64,000 bases of DNA from Theobroma cacao (taxonomy: Eukaryota > Streptophyta > Magnoliopsida > Malvales > Malvaceae). The notes beneath the pieces were generated by a model. The model had not been told where the DNA came from, ran no database searches, and was given only the letters and a program-made list of their open reading frames with translations. Below, piece by piece: positions 1 to 12,328 of this stretch; positions within the stretch are counted from its first letter, which is position 1; every line of letters starts with the position of its first letter. The position numbers and the translations under genes were made by a program. The DNA is taken from contig NC_030853.1 in assembly GCF_000208745.1 (NCBI RefSeq), forward strand, positions 26,493,877 through 26,557,876, read 5' to 3'.

Positions 1-391
1 CTAGAATCAAGTATAACCTTTAATTTCAAAGCACAAATCCCTATCATTCCATAACTGATTTAAAAAATAAAAGCAAAACAAATTCTTCCATCCGATTAAA
101 ACCTATGGTACATGCACCTGGGATTGGGCATCTGACACAGGAATACCACATTTGGGCAATATTTACATTAACGTTGAGGATCTAAGTGTCATACTTACGT
201 CAATTTAAAGTGTCCAAGAAGTGTCACCCGCAGGTACATTAAAGTGAATTGAAGAGTCCGAGTAACATAGGCTAAAACAGATTCATATAAAAACTCAATA
301 TTGTCCTTTTCCGCATAAAAAATCTTCACTCACTTAATTTAATGACTTAAATAAACAGAATTTATACATTTCTGTCAAAGCCAATTCTTAC

Positions 392-622
392 CTACTGGAT
401 CCGGTGCGACTTTCCCTTCTGTCATGAAGGACTTTGCAGTGGCATGCAATTTTTTCTTCACCAAATAATCATATATATAAACATCAAGCCTACCAACCAA
501 AAAAAGATAAAAAAAAGAAAACATAAATTAAGGACTCAATTAAAATAAAAATAAAAATAAAATTCATTTTGTGAAATAACATATAATTACATCTTATCTG
601 CCTCCCAATTACTCTGCGCCAT
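392..622 (-). CDS. LUH: LEUNIG_HOMOLOG (LUH) transcriptional corepressor, 5' coding exons only
   Basis: Partial gene on the minus strand running off the left edge. Coding exon 1 is 622-591 and exon 2 is 489-392; 391-1 is intron. The 32-nt first exon ends in AT and the next begins with G, restoring Met-11. The 43 visible residues open [11 protein letters not shown] and continue [20 protein letters not shown], then [12 protein letters not shown]. This is the LisH/LUFS start of the LEUNIG family. The [10 protein letters not shown] and SFMTEGKV spellings fit LUH; LEUNIG itself has HDYLVKRDLK and FQAEGKV. In the family, this domain recruits SEUSS-type adaptors to form a Groucho/Tup1-like corepressor in the nucleus, and the C-terminal WD40 repeats (outside the window) bind other factors. 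In Arabidopsis LUH acts in development and seed-coat mucilage. Identity is certain at family level; LUH over LEUNIG is likely. Confidence 0.9.
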
Positions 623-1210
623 CGTTTCAGCCCAAAAACAAATCAATTAACTGTTCAAAACAACACGAACAACCATAAAATTGATTTGAAGTAAAATAAA
701 ATTTCAATTTTTCCATAAAAAATTACAATTGTAAAACCCGAAGCTACATTGATCAAAACTAACCTTAAAGGAAGCAATTCAGCTGGATCAAAGCCTACAT
801 TACCATTCTTGAGCTCGTGAACAAGCGATCTTTATCGATCAACCATTGGTTTCTGCATTCAAGAAGAAACAATTCCAAAAAATTCAATCAAAATTCACAT
901 ATTTCTTTAAAGTATCTTAAAATTGACGAAATTAAAGAGAACAGAGCTCGATACCTTTCGACTTACGGAACTGGCAGCTAAAAACAGAAAGGAAAATTAC
1001 TTAATTAGGGTTTTTTTATTAGAAGAATTGAAATTTATGAAGCATCGAAGTTCAGAGTACTGTTTTAACAGGAGAAAATAGGAGAGTTGGGATGAGATCC
1101 GAAGCGCAGATTCGAGTGCTCGGAGTCTTAGCTTATGAGCCGAATCTGAGGTTCGGAAGGTTTTGTTAAGAGGGGATGGTGGAACCCTTCCCTCAGTTTT
1201 CACTTTTCAC
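623..1210 (-). promoter_or_regulatory. LUH: LUH 5' UTR with two inferred non-coding exons, then promoter
   Basis: Reading the minus strand, the ATG exon probably begins at 650, after a CAG acceptor at 653-651. A short non-coding exon is suggested at 852-804, with a CAG acceptor and a GTAATG donor. A first exon is suggested from about 1200 down to 967, with a GTAAGT donor at 966-961. Introns in the 5' UTR are common in this family. Exon boundaries come only from splice signals. The transcription start is not visible as a clear TATA box. Confidence 0.5.
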
Positions 1211-1214
1211 TGCC

Positions 1215-4130
1215 GAAGCTAATGGGAGCCGCCACATGCGTGGATGTAGATATTTTTCGTCTTTGCTTTTTCCATGAGTAAATAAATATTTTTTTCTAAT
1301 TTCTCAAATTTTAAATCTAAATTACTGAATTTATTTGAAAAAATTCCTGAGTATAATTTTTTATTTAAAAAAAGAAGATTTGAATTTAATTTTTAAAAAT
1401 TAAATTTTCTTAAATTTGAAATTGTTCTAAAATATAAGCAATATGTCATAGATATAGGTTATTCAAAATTCAAATAGTCAAATCAATTTTATTTACATAT
1501 GACTTAAAATTTTTTATTATCCACAGTTTACTTTTTGTTACAAATTATCCACAATTGATGTGAGCCATAGAAAATAGTTTATTTATACAACAATGTAATA
1601 TACATTGCATTTTAAATTATACTAATTTTAACTAAACTTTGATTCCCTTATACAAAATTAAAAATAATGACTAACAAAATTAAATGAATTGGTTAAAATT
1701 TATAAACATAATATTTAAAAAAACTCTTAAATTATTTAAAAATATTTAAATATATTTAATTTTTTAATACATTCAATTAAATCATTATATTTTTATTTTA
1801 AATCAATTAAGTCTTTACTAATGATTAATTAATTATCATTAATTATAATTTTATTTATCATTTTATGTCATGTGATGATAACGTGACATGATAATATGTT
1901 ATAATATGTGGTAAAGTAACATACTAACATGGCATAATAATATGAAAACATGACATTTTTTACTATTCATATCAGTAGAGTTACATATGCATTAAATGAG
2001 AACAAAACAGTTAATCAACTATTAATCATAAAAATTTATTTGATTTAAAATAAAAGTACAAGGACATAACTAAACAAAATAAAAAAAATTAAAAACTTAT
2101 TTAAATTTTTTTAAATAGTTTATAAATTAAAATTTATGCTAAATTTATATAAACGAAGTTATTTGATTTCTTTTTAATTATGTATTGCTTCATTGTTTCT
2201 TATCTACACTTTAAAAAAAAAAAAACTCAAATAATATATTTTTGAAAGCATAATCACTTATTTAAGTGTTTATTTTCATGTATACATAATATAGTACACA
2301 TGAAAATTGAATGACCTAAACTGTTTGACCTTTTTTTTTTAATATTGAGAGAAAAAGATTTGTATTTGATATTTTCAATAGAAAATTATATAGTAATTAC
2401 CAGATCAGATATTAAATTATTAAATTATTTAACTATTAAACAAACAAAGTATTGATGGCTAATAATCTTTTCGTAACTGATCTGAAACTTGTTCAAACTC
2501 GATGTTAAGCTTAATAAGCTTGATGAGCAAATCTCAATTTGATTTTCAGACTTATTAAATAAATAGTGAAGTTTGAATCTAAATTAGAAAAAAATTATAA
2601 ATTGTTTAAACTTGTAAAATTATTTTTGAATAATTTACACATGATGCCACTGTTTCTTTCATTATGATTAAGAATGACTAATGGAGGACAAGATATTTTT
2701 AAATTTTAGAATCTAATATTAATAAATTTTAATTTTAAGAGCATTTTAGGCAAAAAAAATAAATTGATGCCTATCAAGATTAATAAAATTACGAAAATAG
2801 TATTCATCTTTTTTTAATATTAAAAATAGCACATTAAAAGATAAAATATTTTTGAAAGTAACTATTTAATTAATTTTAACCAATGTCCATAAATCTATTA
2901 TTCGGAATTTATAATAAAAGTGTATATGGATCGTATTTTAATGAAAAAAATTCTTCAATTAGTTCAATGATAAGAATTGCTTAATTATAACAAAATAATT
3001 TTTGAGATGTTAATCATTATCTTTCAAAATTATGAACTTTAACATCCTTCGTCGAGGTCAAACGACAGAGGTAGTCTAGATCTACAGCCAAATTATGATC
3101 CAAGTAATATTAATTCAAGATTTCATAACATTAATTTGTTCTTACCTTTTATGCCAATTTCAGCGATTTTCTCTTCGACTTTTTGCAACTTTACAATTTA
3201 TTAATGAATTAACATACCATTTTTGAGATTTTTGTCTTTCATCCAACAATGAATAAACCATTACATCAATTCAGGTCAATATCAATCTCTAAAATAAATT
3301 CATGCATTAAATCAAATCAAAAGATTTTTTTTCATAAATTTGCTAATAAAATTTAGATAATCTCATTCTTACATACTCAATCCTTAATTCAAGACATTTT
3401 CCTTCACGTTATTGTGCAATGATCTCGTTGTATTAAGTCTTTCATCCATGGAGGAGAGAGAATGTTTACCTCCACTTTGATATATCTCACAAAACCTCAT
3501 ACCAGTGAAAAATAGATAGATTTTGATTTGTATTCAAAATTCATCTCAATTTATCATATCAGTGATATCATTTTTTATTTATAAATTCAAAACTTAATTC
3601 ATATTTTTTTTATACGAAATCCGAGACATCGTGCTCTGCCTACACTTTTAAATCATATTTTTTCCCTTCAATTTGAAAATTTCAAAAGGCATAGCCATCT
3701 AAGTTTTAAGGGAGATGCTTTCATTTTATTTTTTGTACTCACTGTAACATACATCATTAAAAAATAAATCTCGTAAATAATCAGTTTTTAACCAAGATAT
3801 AAACACTACACTGTTAGTATTGAGACTATTGTTTTTGGTAAATAATCAGGCGTGGTAAGCTTCAACACCAGGGATGATAGCATTAATTAAATAAAACAAC
3901 AAAAGCTTATATCAATCAGAATTCAACAAATGTACCAAAATTAGAAATTTCATCAGAGAATTTCAAATATTGCAAAGAAATCAGGCCAACAACTGGCCCT
4001 CAAGGAATGCAATCAACTCTTACTTAAAGGGTAATCAGAATATCAATTATTGGCATATTTAACATATTCAAAGGGATTATTTACCTGATATTGCTACGTA
4101 ATTTGCGTCAATGGTGTTACCAATATTGCA
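1215..4130. other. AT-rich intergenic region
   Basis: No gene seen. It is very AT-rich with no long reading frame. One member of a dispersed foldback repeat lies at about 1720-2140 and is listed separately. The remainder holds the LUH distal promoter and the upstream region of the polygalacturonase gene. Confidence 0.7.
1720..2140. repeat. Foldback MITE-like repeat, copy 1 of 3
   Basis: AT-rich block of roughly 400 bp whose left edge (around 1730-1850) is an imperfect reverse complement of its right edge (around 2030-2135). Both ends carry runs related to ATTTAAAAAAATTTAAATAAG. The centre has GTCATGTGATGATAACGTGA and CATGGCATAATAATATG. Related blocks lie at about 18360-18790 and 22340-22860. 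No transposase reading frame is present, so it behaves like a non-autonomous element. Boundaries are approximate and the superfamily is not assigned. Confidence 0.5.
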
Positions 4131-4133
4131 ATT

Positions 4134-4140
4134 TATATAA
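4134..4140 (+). promoter_or_regulatory. Candidate TATA box of the polygalacturonase gene
   Basis: The sequence TATATAA lies about 95 bp upstream of the ATG at 4232. That is a sensible distance for a plant TATA box followed by a short leader. Support is position and sequence only. Confidence 0.45.
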
Positions 4141-4231
4141 TATCACCTCCAAATATTTTTCTTGGTCTTCAGAAAATTCTAGTCATGATTTTTTTCTTTT
4201 TCCAGAGTTCCCTTAGATAATTTAGTTAATC

Positions 4232-6551
4232 ATGCGAGGTGTTATTGCTTTTACTGTGTTTCTTTTGCTTGCTTCATCCTGTTCATGTAGCAGGCTGATC
4301 ATGCCTTCAACGACGGATTATGCTCGCGCTTCTGGAAAGGAAATCCAGAGTGCAACAACATATTTTGACGTTGTGGATTATGGTGCGGCTGGAGATGGCC
4401 AAACAGATGATTCAGAAGTAAAATTCCTGCTCTCTCTCTTTTTTCTCTCCTCCATGTTTACGAGTCATAATTTAATTTCCTAATAAAAAAGAAAATGTTG
4501 ACTGTGTTTTTGACTGCCCTGTTGAATGCGAAGGCATTCAACAAAGCTTGGACAGATGTTTGTAGTGCAAATACGAGTCAAGAGGCTGCAACCCTTCACG
4601 TGCCGCCAGGGAAAACATTCCTGCTGAAACCAGTTGCTTTTAAGGGTCCATGCAAGGCCAACAGCATTCATTTTCAGGTAAAATTTCTTCAGGCACACCC
4701 AAGTTGTTCCGATGCTGATAACTTTCTTCTTCACGGATTACATTTCAGTATGTATTGATACGAGAAAAAGGAGAGTTTTAAGGGGTTGGTCATTATTGTA
4801 AGAATACATATATTTTTTGTCAAAAAAAAAAAGGAAGATATTTGGACCTGTTCGTCTTCTTTTAACATTCCAATTTAGAATAACTTTGCTGTATATTGCT
4901 ATGTTATGTTTGTTTGACGCAGCTTCGAGGGACACTCATTGCACCCCTAGGCACTTCCTGGTCAGGTGATACGTTAAACACTTGGATTCAGTTCGCATGG
5001 ATTGACAATCTTATCCTTGATGGAGATGGGAAGATTGACGGGCAGGGTTCCGATTGGTGGAAATCTTGCATGATAAAGGCAACTTTTGTAAGCACTTGTT
5101 ACTTCATCACCCCTAACCCAATTAATCTTTTCCTTTCACCTTAATATTTCATCAATCTAACGTCTGAAAACATCCATTTTTATTCTCAGGGGTCTTCTAT
5201 TAGCTGCCAGCAGCGACCCGGAGTAAGTTTCCCCTTTAATTTCAGAGAAACTTCATGCTAAATTAGCCACTTTTTTTTATGTTAACTACTTTCTCCTGGT
5301 ACTACTTTTTTTATCATTTATCTGTCATTTGTAGGCTCTAAATTTTTACGCCTGCAATGGACTTCGATTACATGGACTCACCCATCTTAACAGTCCAAGG
5401 ACCCACATTGCTATAAAAGGCTGTGTAGGTGTCAGCATATCTAATATCCACATTATTGCCCCCGAGGACAGCCCAAACACCGATGGAATAGACATTGCTA
5501 CTTCCAGCAACGTTGTAATTCAAGATTCTCGCATTGGAACTGGTAAGCAAGCAAACTCCAAATACAAAACCTTTTGGTACAACATTCAATAGTTTCTTCT
5601 TTTTTTTTTTTACTTTTTTGCATTGTTTGTTCCACTAGGTGATGACTGTGTTGCGATCAATGGTGGCTCATCTTTTATCAACATCACTGGTGTTGACTGT
5701 GGACCGGGCCACGGTATCAGGTCTCTGTTCAATACCCTGTTTTCTTTCAGTCTTGAAACAAAAAACTTTCTCTGCTAGAAACGTTTGGAAGGGCTATTTG
5801 AGATTTTATTCAACATTTACTTCATTTTGAGTAGAGCTTGAGTTGCCAGCTTACCCATAAAATCTCTCTCCATCTGCAGTATTGGGAGCCTTGGTGACGG
5901 TGGAGCTAATGACACAGTTGAAGAGGTACATGTAAACAGCTGCAACTTCAATCATACTCAGAATGGAGTAAGAATCAAGACATTTCAGGTAATTAAAATT
6001 GAAGTGATGAAAAGACTAATCCATAAACGTTTATTATCAGATTTTCATTTTCGCTCATTGCTGAAAGCCTGAAAATGGACTTATATGAATAAAATTTTGT
6101 AGAACCGATCAGGTTTTGCCAGGAATATCTATTTCGAGCACATCGGCTTTGACAATGTCGGAAACCCCATTATTATTGACCAATTCTATAAAGATAAGGG
6201 CAAACCTCCTCAAGAAGTACTGGTAAAATTTCCTCTCATCCATATAATTAGTTCGTATCTCTTTAACCTTTTATCTGAGGCATAATCATTTGTTAGATAT
6301 ATATGATATTGATACAGGAAACAGGTGCAGGGATTCAAGTGAGCCATGTTACCTACTCTGATATTCACGGAACATCTGCCAGCGATGTTGCTATCGATCT
6401 GAGCTGCAGCAATGTTGTGGGTTGCAGCAACATCGTAATGGATAATATTAACATAACATCAGCTGTTCCTGGTCAGGATATCCATGCCTTCTGCAAAAAT
6501 GCTCAGGGAACTGCTGCTTCAATACACCCTGAAGTACCATGCCTGTCGTGA
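4232..6551 (+). CDS. Polygalacturonase, GH28 (secreted pectinase)
   Basis: Exons: 4232-4417, 4534-4677, 4923-5087, 5190-5222, 5335-5542, 5639-5720, 5880-5988, 6103-6222, 6318-6551. They join in frame to 426 residues, the usual plant polygalacturonase size. A signal peptide ([20 protein letters not shown]) points to the cell wall. The right-handed beta-helix core starts at [16 protein letters not shown]. All four GH28 active-site motifs are present: NTDGID, GDDCVAI, GHGISIGSLG (split by an intron between the two Ser bases) and RIKTFQ. These give the catalytic Asp residues, the His and the Arg-Lys pair. It should hydrolyse alpha-1,4-galacturonosyl links of homogalacturonan; endo or exo mode cannot be told. 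No N-terminal propeptide of the long type is seen. The gene is complete with normal splice sites and looks functional. Confidence 0.93.
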
Positions 6552-7682
6552 TCCTCTTGGGCTATAATATTCATGTACGCCACAATATTATGTTCACTAA
6601 GATTGTTACTTGTACCCTTTGAAGGAGTAGATGCAGAACCAGTGTTGAAGGGCAGGAATACAAGTATTTACATGGCGTTTAAATTCTATGTTTCTTTAAT
6701 TCCATGCATCTAATTGATATAAATCATATTACGTTATCCTCAAACTGTAATTTTTTTTTTTTTAAAAAGCAATATTTCATATATTGACTATCAACATGGA
6801 GAGCATGACTATCTGATACAAATCTTTAACCTTTTTATTAATAAACAGAAGACTTGTTTCAATGTAATTAACATCCAGGTTCTGCCAAAGATACAACGTT
6901 TCAAGTCCTTCATTGTTTACATTTCCTATCAGCCTTTAGCTGATATCCAAACATTGAGCTCTCTTTATACCGGAGCTGGTGATCAAGCATGCAACACGAA
7001 AACCAGCCCCATCGCCCCTCACCCCAATCAGTGTAGCGTTTCCATTTTCCCTTCACTCGTAGAGTATCAAACTGTAATTAATAAGTACTTCGGAAAAGTT
7101 TCGATTCTTTGAAAATTATAATCTTTAATGATATATAGAACTCTTTTTTCATAATTTTCCTTCGTCATATAAATAAAACCATTTCAAGTTCATTCAAAAA
7201 TTAACTCGCATCAAGTTGGTTGAAAAAAATAGACAAACATCAAGCACATCCACAAACTCTATAAGAGCTCATACAAATCTCGCCAAACCAACTAAACATT
7301 GCTGGCGGGGGCACATTGTCTGCCAGTTTGGCTGCTGCTGCTTCATTAATGGCACAAAAAAGAAAATCCCCATTAATGAAGTCACGTTAGTGTTTCAACT
7401 TGCTCTCTTACAGCAAGCAAATTCTAATCCAGATAAGTCAATCCAGCATTTTAAAAAACAAAATAAAAGAAGCAATGAGCTAAAAGAGAAGAGCCAGCCA
7501 GCCCCTAAACAAGTCAAATCCCAATTCCAAAGCAAACGGTGACCACATTTGTGATTGGTTCAGGGAGGACGGTTGGACGGAATAAATTGCTTGTCAAAGA
7601 CAGATGAGCCTCATTACTCATCCACGCGTGACAGTTGGGTTATTTTCACCATTGTTGAAGCAAAAAGCTAGCTCTTTTTACT
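6552..7682. other. Intergenic: polygalacturonase 3' UTR and GRP promoter
   Basis: No gene supported. An open frame at 7216-7542 lacks an ATG start and resembles no family I know. The distal part should hold the promoter of the glycine-rich protein gene. Confidence 0.6.
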
Positions 7683-7692
7683 GCTATATATA
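7683..7692 (+). promoter_or_regulatory. TATA box of the glycine-rich protein gene
   Basis: CTATATATAC lies about 70 bp upstream of the ATG at 7758, an ideal spacing for a TATA box and a leader of about 40 nt. Confidence 0.7.
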
Positions 7693-7757
7693 CCTTACTC
7701 ACTCATTGCACTGTGTAGTGTGAGCTAATTTTTGCTTAAGCTTCTAGCTAGTCAACA

Positions 7758-8747
7758 ATGGGTGCTTTTGCTCGTTCTTTTGTGGTTGCTTTCTTGTGTA
7801 TTCTTCTTGTGGATGTTCTTGTGGTTGCTGATGATGAAGTTAGTGGAGTTGAAGATGACAAGCGTTTGCTTCATCGTCCATTTTTGTTCAAGGCCAAGGG
7901 AGGAGGTCTAGGACGTGGAATATATAAGAAGGGTTTTGGGCATGGAATTGGCGGTGGTCTAGGTGGTGGTTTTGGTGGAGGTGGAGGTTTAGGTGGAGGA
8001 GGAGGAATTGGTGGTGGTGCTGGTGGAGGTTTTGGTGGTGGCGGTGGTCTTGGAGGTGGTGGTGGTGGAGGTTTTGGGGGTGGCGGTGGTGGAGGGTTAG
8101 GAGGTGGTGGAGGCCTAGGTGGTGGTGGTGGTGGAGGGTTCGGAGGTGGTGGAGGCCTAGGTGGTGGTGGTGCAGGAGGTGGCTTAGGTGGTGGCGGAGG
8201 CCTTGGTGGTGGTGCAGGAGGTGGATTAGGTGGTGGTGGTGGCCTTGGTGGTGGAGCAGGAGGAGGGCTAGGTGGTGGCCATAAGCTTGGTGGAGGTGCA
8301 GGAGGTGGACTGGGTGGCGGAGGAGGACTTGGTGGTGGCCACAAGCTTGGTGGAGGTGTAGGAGGAGGATTAGGTGGTGGTGGACGGCTTGGTGGAGGTG
8401 CTGGAGGTGGATTAGGGGGTGGAGGTGGCCTTGGTGGTGGCCATAGGCTTGGTGGAGGTGGCGGCATTGGTGGTGGAGGTGGTCTTGGAGGTGGAGCAGG
8501 AGGAGGAGGAGGGCTTGGTGGAGGTGCTGGAGGTGGTGGTGCTGGGGGTGGAGGAGGATTTGGTGGTGGTGGTGGTGTCGGTGGAGGAGTTGGGGGAGGG
8601 TTTGGAGCTGGTGGAGGATTTGGCAAAGGTGGAGGAGCAGGTGGTGGAGGAGGAGGATTTGGTGGTGGCGGCGGCTTTGGTGGTGGTGGGGGTGTTGGCT
8701 TTGGCGGTGGAGCTGGCTTTGGTGCTGGTGGTGGCGGTCGACACTAA
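7758..8747 (+). CDS. Secreted glycine-rich cell wall-type protein (GRP)
   Basis: Single-exon gene of 329 residues. It begins with a signal peptide (about residues 1-24, MGAFARSFVVAFLCILLVDV...) and a short charged stretch with DDEVSGVEDDKR. From about residue 48 it is almost entirely GGGX repeats, chiefly GGGLGGG and GGGFGGG, interrupted by HKLGGG or HRLGGG spacers around residues 175-235. It ends GGGGRH with no anchor. This is the class I plant GRP pattern, generally associated with the apoplast or wall; no enzymatic role is expected. Long open frames on the opposite strand (proline-rich and histidine-rich) are by-products of the GGN repeat. Repeat number is likely to vary between alleles. 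Confidence 0.88.
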   Translation: MGAFARSFVVAFLCILLVDVLVVADDEVSGVEDDKRLLHRPFLFKAKGGGLGRGIYKKGFGHGIGGGLGGGFGGGGGLGGGGGIGGGAGGGFGGGGGLGGGGGGGFGGGGGGGLGGGGGLGGGGGGGFGGGGGLGGGGAGGGLGGGGGLGGGAGGGLGGGGGLGGGAGGGLGGGHKLGGGAGGGLGGGGGLGGGHKLGGGVGGGLGGGGRLGGGAGGGLGGGGGLGGGHRLGGGGGIGGGGGLGGGAGGGGGLGGGAGGGGAGGGGGFGGGGGVGGGVGGGFGAGGGFGKGGGAGGGGGGFGGGGGFGGGGGVGFGGGAGFGAGGGGRH

Positions 8748-11700
8748 TACACATTGAATTAAAAAACCTCAAGTTTATTACAGATATCCATTGTTGGCTG
8801 TTTATGATTTTTTTTTTTTTGGTTTTAGCCAAATGCTAACTAGGAATCCCTATGCTCATTGCCTCGATGAAACTTGTTCGTCTGTCAGTACTGATGCATG
8901 TGCTTATAGATCACATACACATACTAGAGGGTTTGTGTTCGTATAACCTGTTACTTGTTCATGCACGCTTGCATGCAATGCCATGCAAGACAAGTTTGTA
9001 AGATTGTAATCTCTTTTCTCTGCAAATAAAAATTTTCTCTGCGTCTAAACATTGCTTACACGTTGCGTGACTTGAGAACAATTAATTGAAAAATATGAAG
9101 ATTCAAGGTAACTGTGTAAACAACAAAAATGTCACCAACCAGTGGAAACGCAATAGCAGGTTGTAAATATAAAAATAGGACAGCAGGCCTGTAACCAATT
9201 GACACTCACATTCATTTTCTGTCGGATAATGGTGTGCAATGGCCGGCAAGCTACCATACTTAGTGCTTTAATTTACTTGACAAGAACTGTAGAATTATTG
9301 TTGATATCCGGGCCAAATAAAATGTTTACAGTCGTAAGTAATTAAGCAGCAGTTTTGAAGTGATTTGCCTTGATCAGTGGTCCTAGTTATTAAAAGAGCC
9401 TATGGCTGGTTGCATTGTAGTTAATGAAATTTTCGCCCAGTGAGACGGGGAGCTAATTAAATCCTCTGCAAATTCCAACTATAACCAAAACGACAAAAAA
9501 GTCAGTCGTCTAGAGAAGTTTACTAGCTAGGCAAACTAGCAGCCAGAGCAGGACAAGAACTAAGTTAGAAGGTTCATTCTTGGCTGAAGAATATAAATAA
9601 TTAGTTAGTATGACAAGGATTATTGCAGCAGGTTGCTTTGGGTTTAGCTTAGGTGGGTAACAGAGAAAGAAGATTTTACATTCAGTAATTAAGAAATACA
9701 ATACAAGCTTAAAACGAGATAATGATCAAGCACAACAAACATTCAAGTATATCTATATATATAAAAATAATGTCCAACACCAAATTAAACTAGCGAAGTG
9801 AAGCAACGCTAGCTGTTAATATGTTCACTGTTTCACAAGAATTTACTAACTCTACCGACAAATTGTACTGCAATAACTGGTCTCTGCCAGGTTACGGCCC
9901 TTGCATTAAGTGTGTGAACCTAAGCTAGCTGAGGCAATTTAGTGTTAGGCCACATTTGAATGTTGCTTTTCTAACTTTTTAAAGTCGTATGTTTTATGGA
10001 AGATGAAAAGACCAAAAACTGTTATTAAAGCCAAGTGACCCATGGGCCCATCGCCACCTGATTTTTTACCAAATTGATTGGATTGGTCTTAAATCTCTTG
10101 TTCAATATTCAAATTTTACCATCACAAAATGCCCTAAATAAACGTTCATCTTTTTCTTGGTGTTTTGGGCTAGGAAGGTAGCTGTATTGGGCCAAAGGCC
10201 CCCTAACCTTCTTTCTCTTGCACTTCCCCGAGAGGTTGTAGGCTTATAGCCTTTAATGGGACTAAACTCCCAATTAGTACTGACAATCCCATTTGGCCTT
10301 TATTAACTACCCTGGCCAAAACCTGTCGGTTGGCTACTGATAAACTGTAAAAGAATTGATGCTGAACTGCATGATGGACGTGAGCAAAATACATATGGCT
10401 CAACCACATATAATAGCCTTGAACTGATTTTCATATGTTGAAATGTTTTCCTCTTAATGTAACATATGCTTTTAAATCTATGTATATAATTCCTTACCTT
10501 AACAATTTACTCAAATTCCATATGTATAACTTGTAGGAGTATTAATGGTTAGAAGATGAGATATTTCAACTTAAAGGGTATAAAATTCAGTATTAAGAAG
10601 TAATAGAAATAATATTTACGGGATAAGAGAAAAATCATATTTCCATAAATATAACTCAAATTTTGATAAATCTAAATAAAATAAAAAGAAAAAACTGAAT
10701 TATCATCATATACTTTAAACCTTTTGCACTCAAGGGTGAAAAATCATCCAATTGGTCGAGATTATGTTTAAAGGTTTTGCCATGATAGCATCTATCAGTT
10801 TAAATATGATGGTATTTATTCAGATTAAGCTATAATGTTAACATACAGTAGTATTTATATTTCTTTTGTTATTTACTTCGTGCTGTAATTTTTCCAGGAC
10901 TTCACGCAGTAATTTGTGAAAGTGAAAATGATGAGAGAGACAGCGATGTGCTAAGACAAATGACAAGACGACTGATTTCTTGTACGAAACTTAAAGGGCA
11001 TTTGGGTACAGCTATCTTCTTTGGTTAATGACAAAACTAGCAGCCACCAAAATTTGAACTTGGGGTTATTATGCAAGTAGGAGAGTAATTTGAACATAAA
11101 CTAAGATGAAATCTTTTATATTTTTCAAAAAAGTCTAGCATTTGCATGTTACACTTAACAATCCTTTGTCAACCCAAAGTGAGAAGAATGGGTTCCATTT
11201 CCTAGCTAGCTAGATCTAATCTTTTCCCCTTGCTAGCAAGTAAGAATATGCACTAGTATTTGGATTGATAGAAGGGGCAGATGCTTGCTTGGAATCGGCA
11301 AAGAGAAAAACAAGGAATTGCATTAATGGAACAAAGTACAAAAGAGAATCATCAAGGTTTTATGTGGTTATTAGTGAGCAATGTATTCAATTATACAGAG
11401 GATTTCCCACTGCAATACTAGTGATGACCAAATCATATCTTATGACTTTTCGGTTTCAGATTTCTCGGGCCATGTGTTTTTGACAAGACAAATGAGGAAA
11501 AATCCATGTCCCATTTAATTGAATGATTTCCAAAGCTTAAAAAAGCAAAAGGGGAACCCACCCACCATTCACAACAAAAGATGACAGATCTGTCACCATT
11601 GAACACCAGTCAGCTTCACACAGAAACTCACTTTGCATCTCTCTCTCTCTCTCGTGAGAACCTTGCTTCACAAAAACCCATCTGCTTGATGGATATGCAT

Positions 11701-12328
11701 TTGGAAGCAGATTCAGAATCAGATCATCGAGAAGATGCCTATGCCTAGGCTTTATTTCACATGGGGCAATGGGCTCGCTTTTGAGTTTGAACCTCAAACA
11801 AAAATTCCATACTGAAAACTGTTGAAAACTACAAGACTTTCTTTAGATTTTTAGATCTCAATACTGTTATGACAAGATTAAGTAATTGCTTATCAAGTTA
11901 AATAATATAATAATTCAATTGATTTACGATGATATCACTCAATAAAAGACAACATAAAGTATGTCAAATCACATCTCTGCAACTAATAATTATACCAGAA
12001 ATGAAGCATATTTCTCTTTAGAGTGAACTATTACATAAAACCAATATACCAGGGCAATTGTTCTCTTCTGTCTTTAGAAAAATGTCTTACATATGTATAT
12101 ATAAATCATAAAACAAGTATATAATTCCATGCATGTAACAGTGCAACACATCCAGGCAAAGTGAAAATTGAGACGACTATTCCAAGTATAACTACTTGCT
12201 ATATGTAGCCTTTATATACATCCTTGCAGCGTTAAAAAAAGCAGAGCGATGGGAGAATTCAGAATGAGGATGGTAAATTTAAAGACAATCGAACACGATA
12301 ATGTTGGTGAAAATTGATTCTGCTTTGC
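8748..12328. other. Intergenic region between GRP and CLE genes
   Basis: Begins with the GRP 3' UTR, including AATAAA-like signals near 9025. The remainder has no convincing coding exon on either strand. A (CT)n run sits at about 11640-11653. The right end is the 3' flank of the minus-strand CLE gene. Confidence 0.6.

Noticed and set aside
7216..7542. 108-codon open frame upstream of the glycine-rich protein
   Set aside because: It has no ATG at its start (it opens with TTG), and its composition is non-protein-like.
7871..8832. Long antisense frames of 251 and 314 codons opposite the glycine-rich protein gene
   Set aside because: They are proline-rich or histidine/leucine-rich mirror images of the GGN repeat, with no start context, domain or promoter. 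Long stop-free antisense frames are expected from this composition.
11265..11483. 72-codon plus-strand frame
   Set aside because: No domain, biased composition or splice partners. Length is within chance for AT-rich DNA.
11635..11660. Minus-strand CACGAGAGAGAGAGAGATGC, loosely like miR535/miR156 family sequences
   Set aside because: The likeness comes from the GA dinucleotide run. No matching star arm is present within 200 bp.
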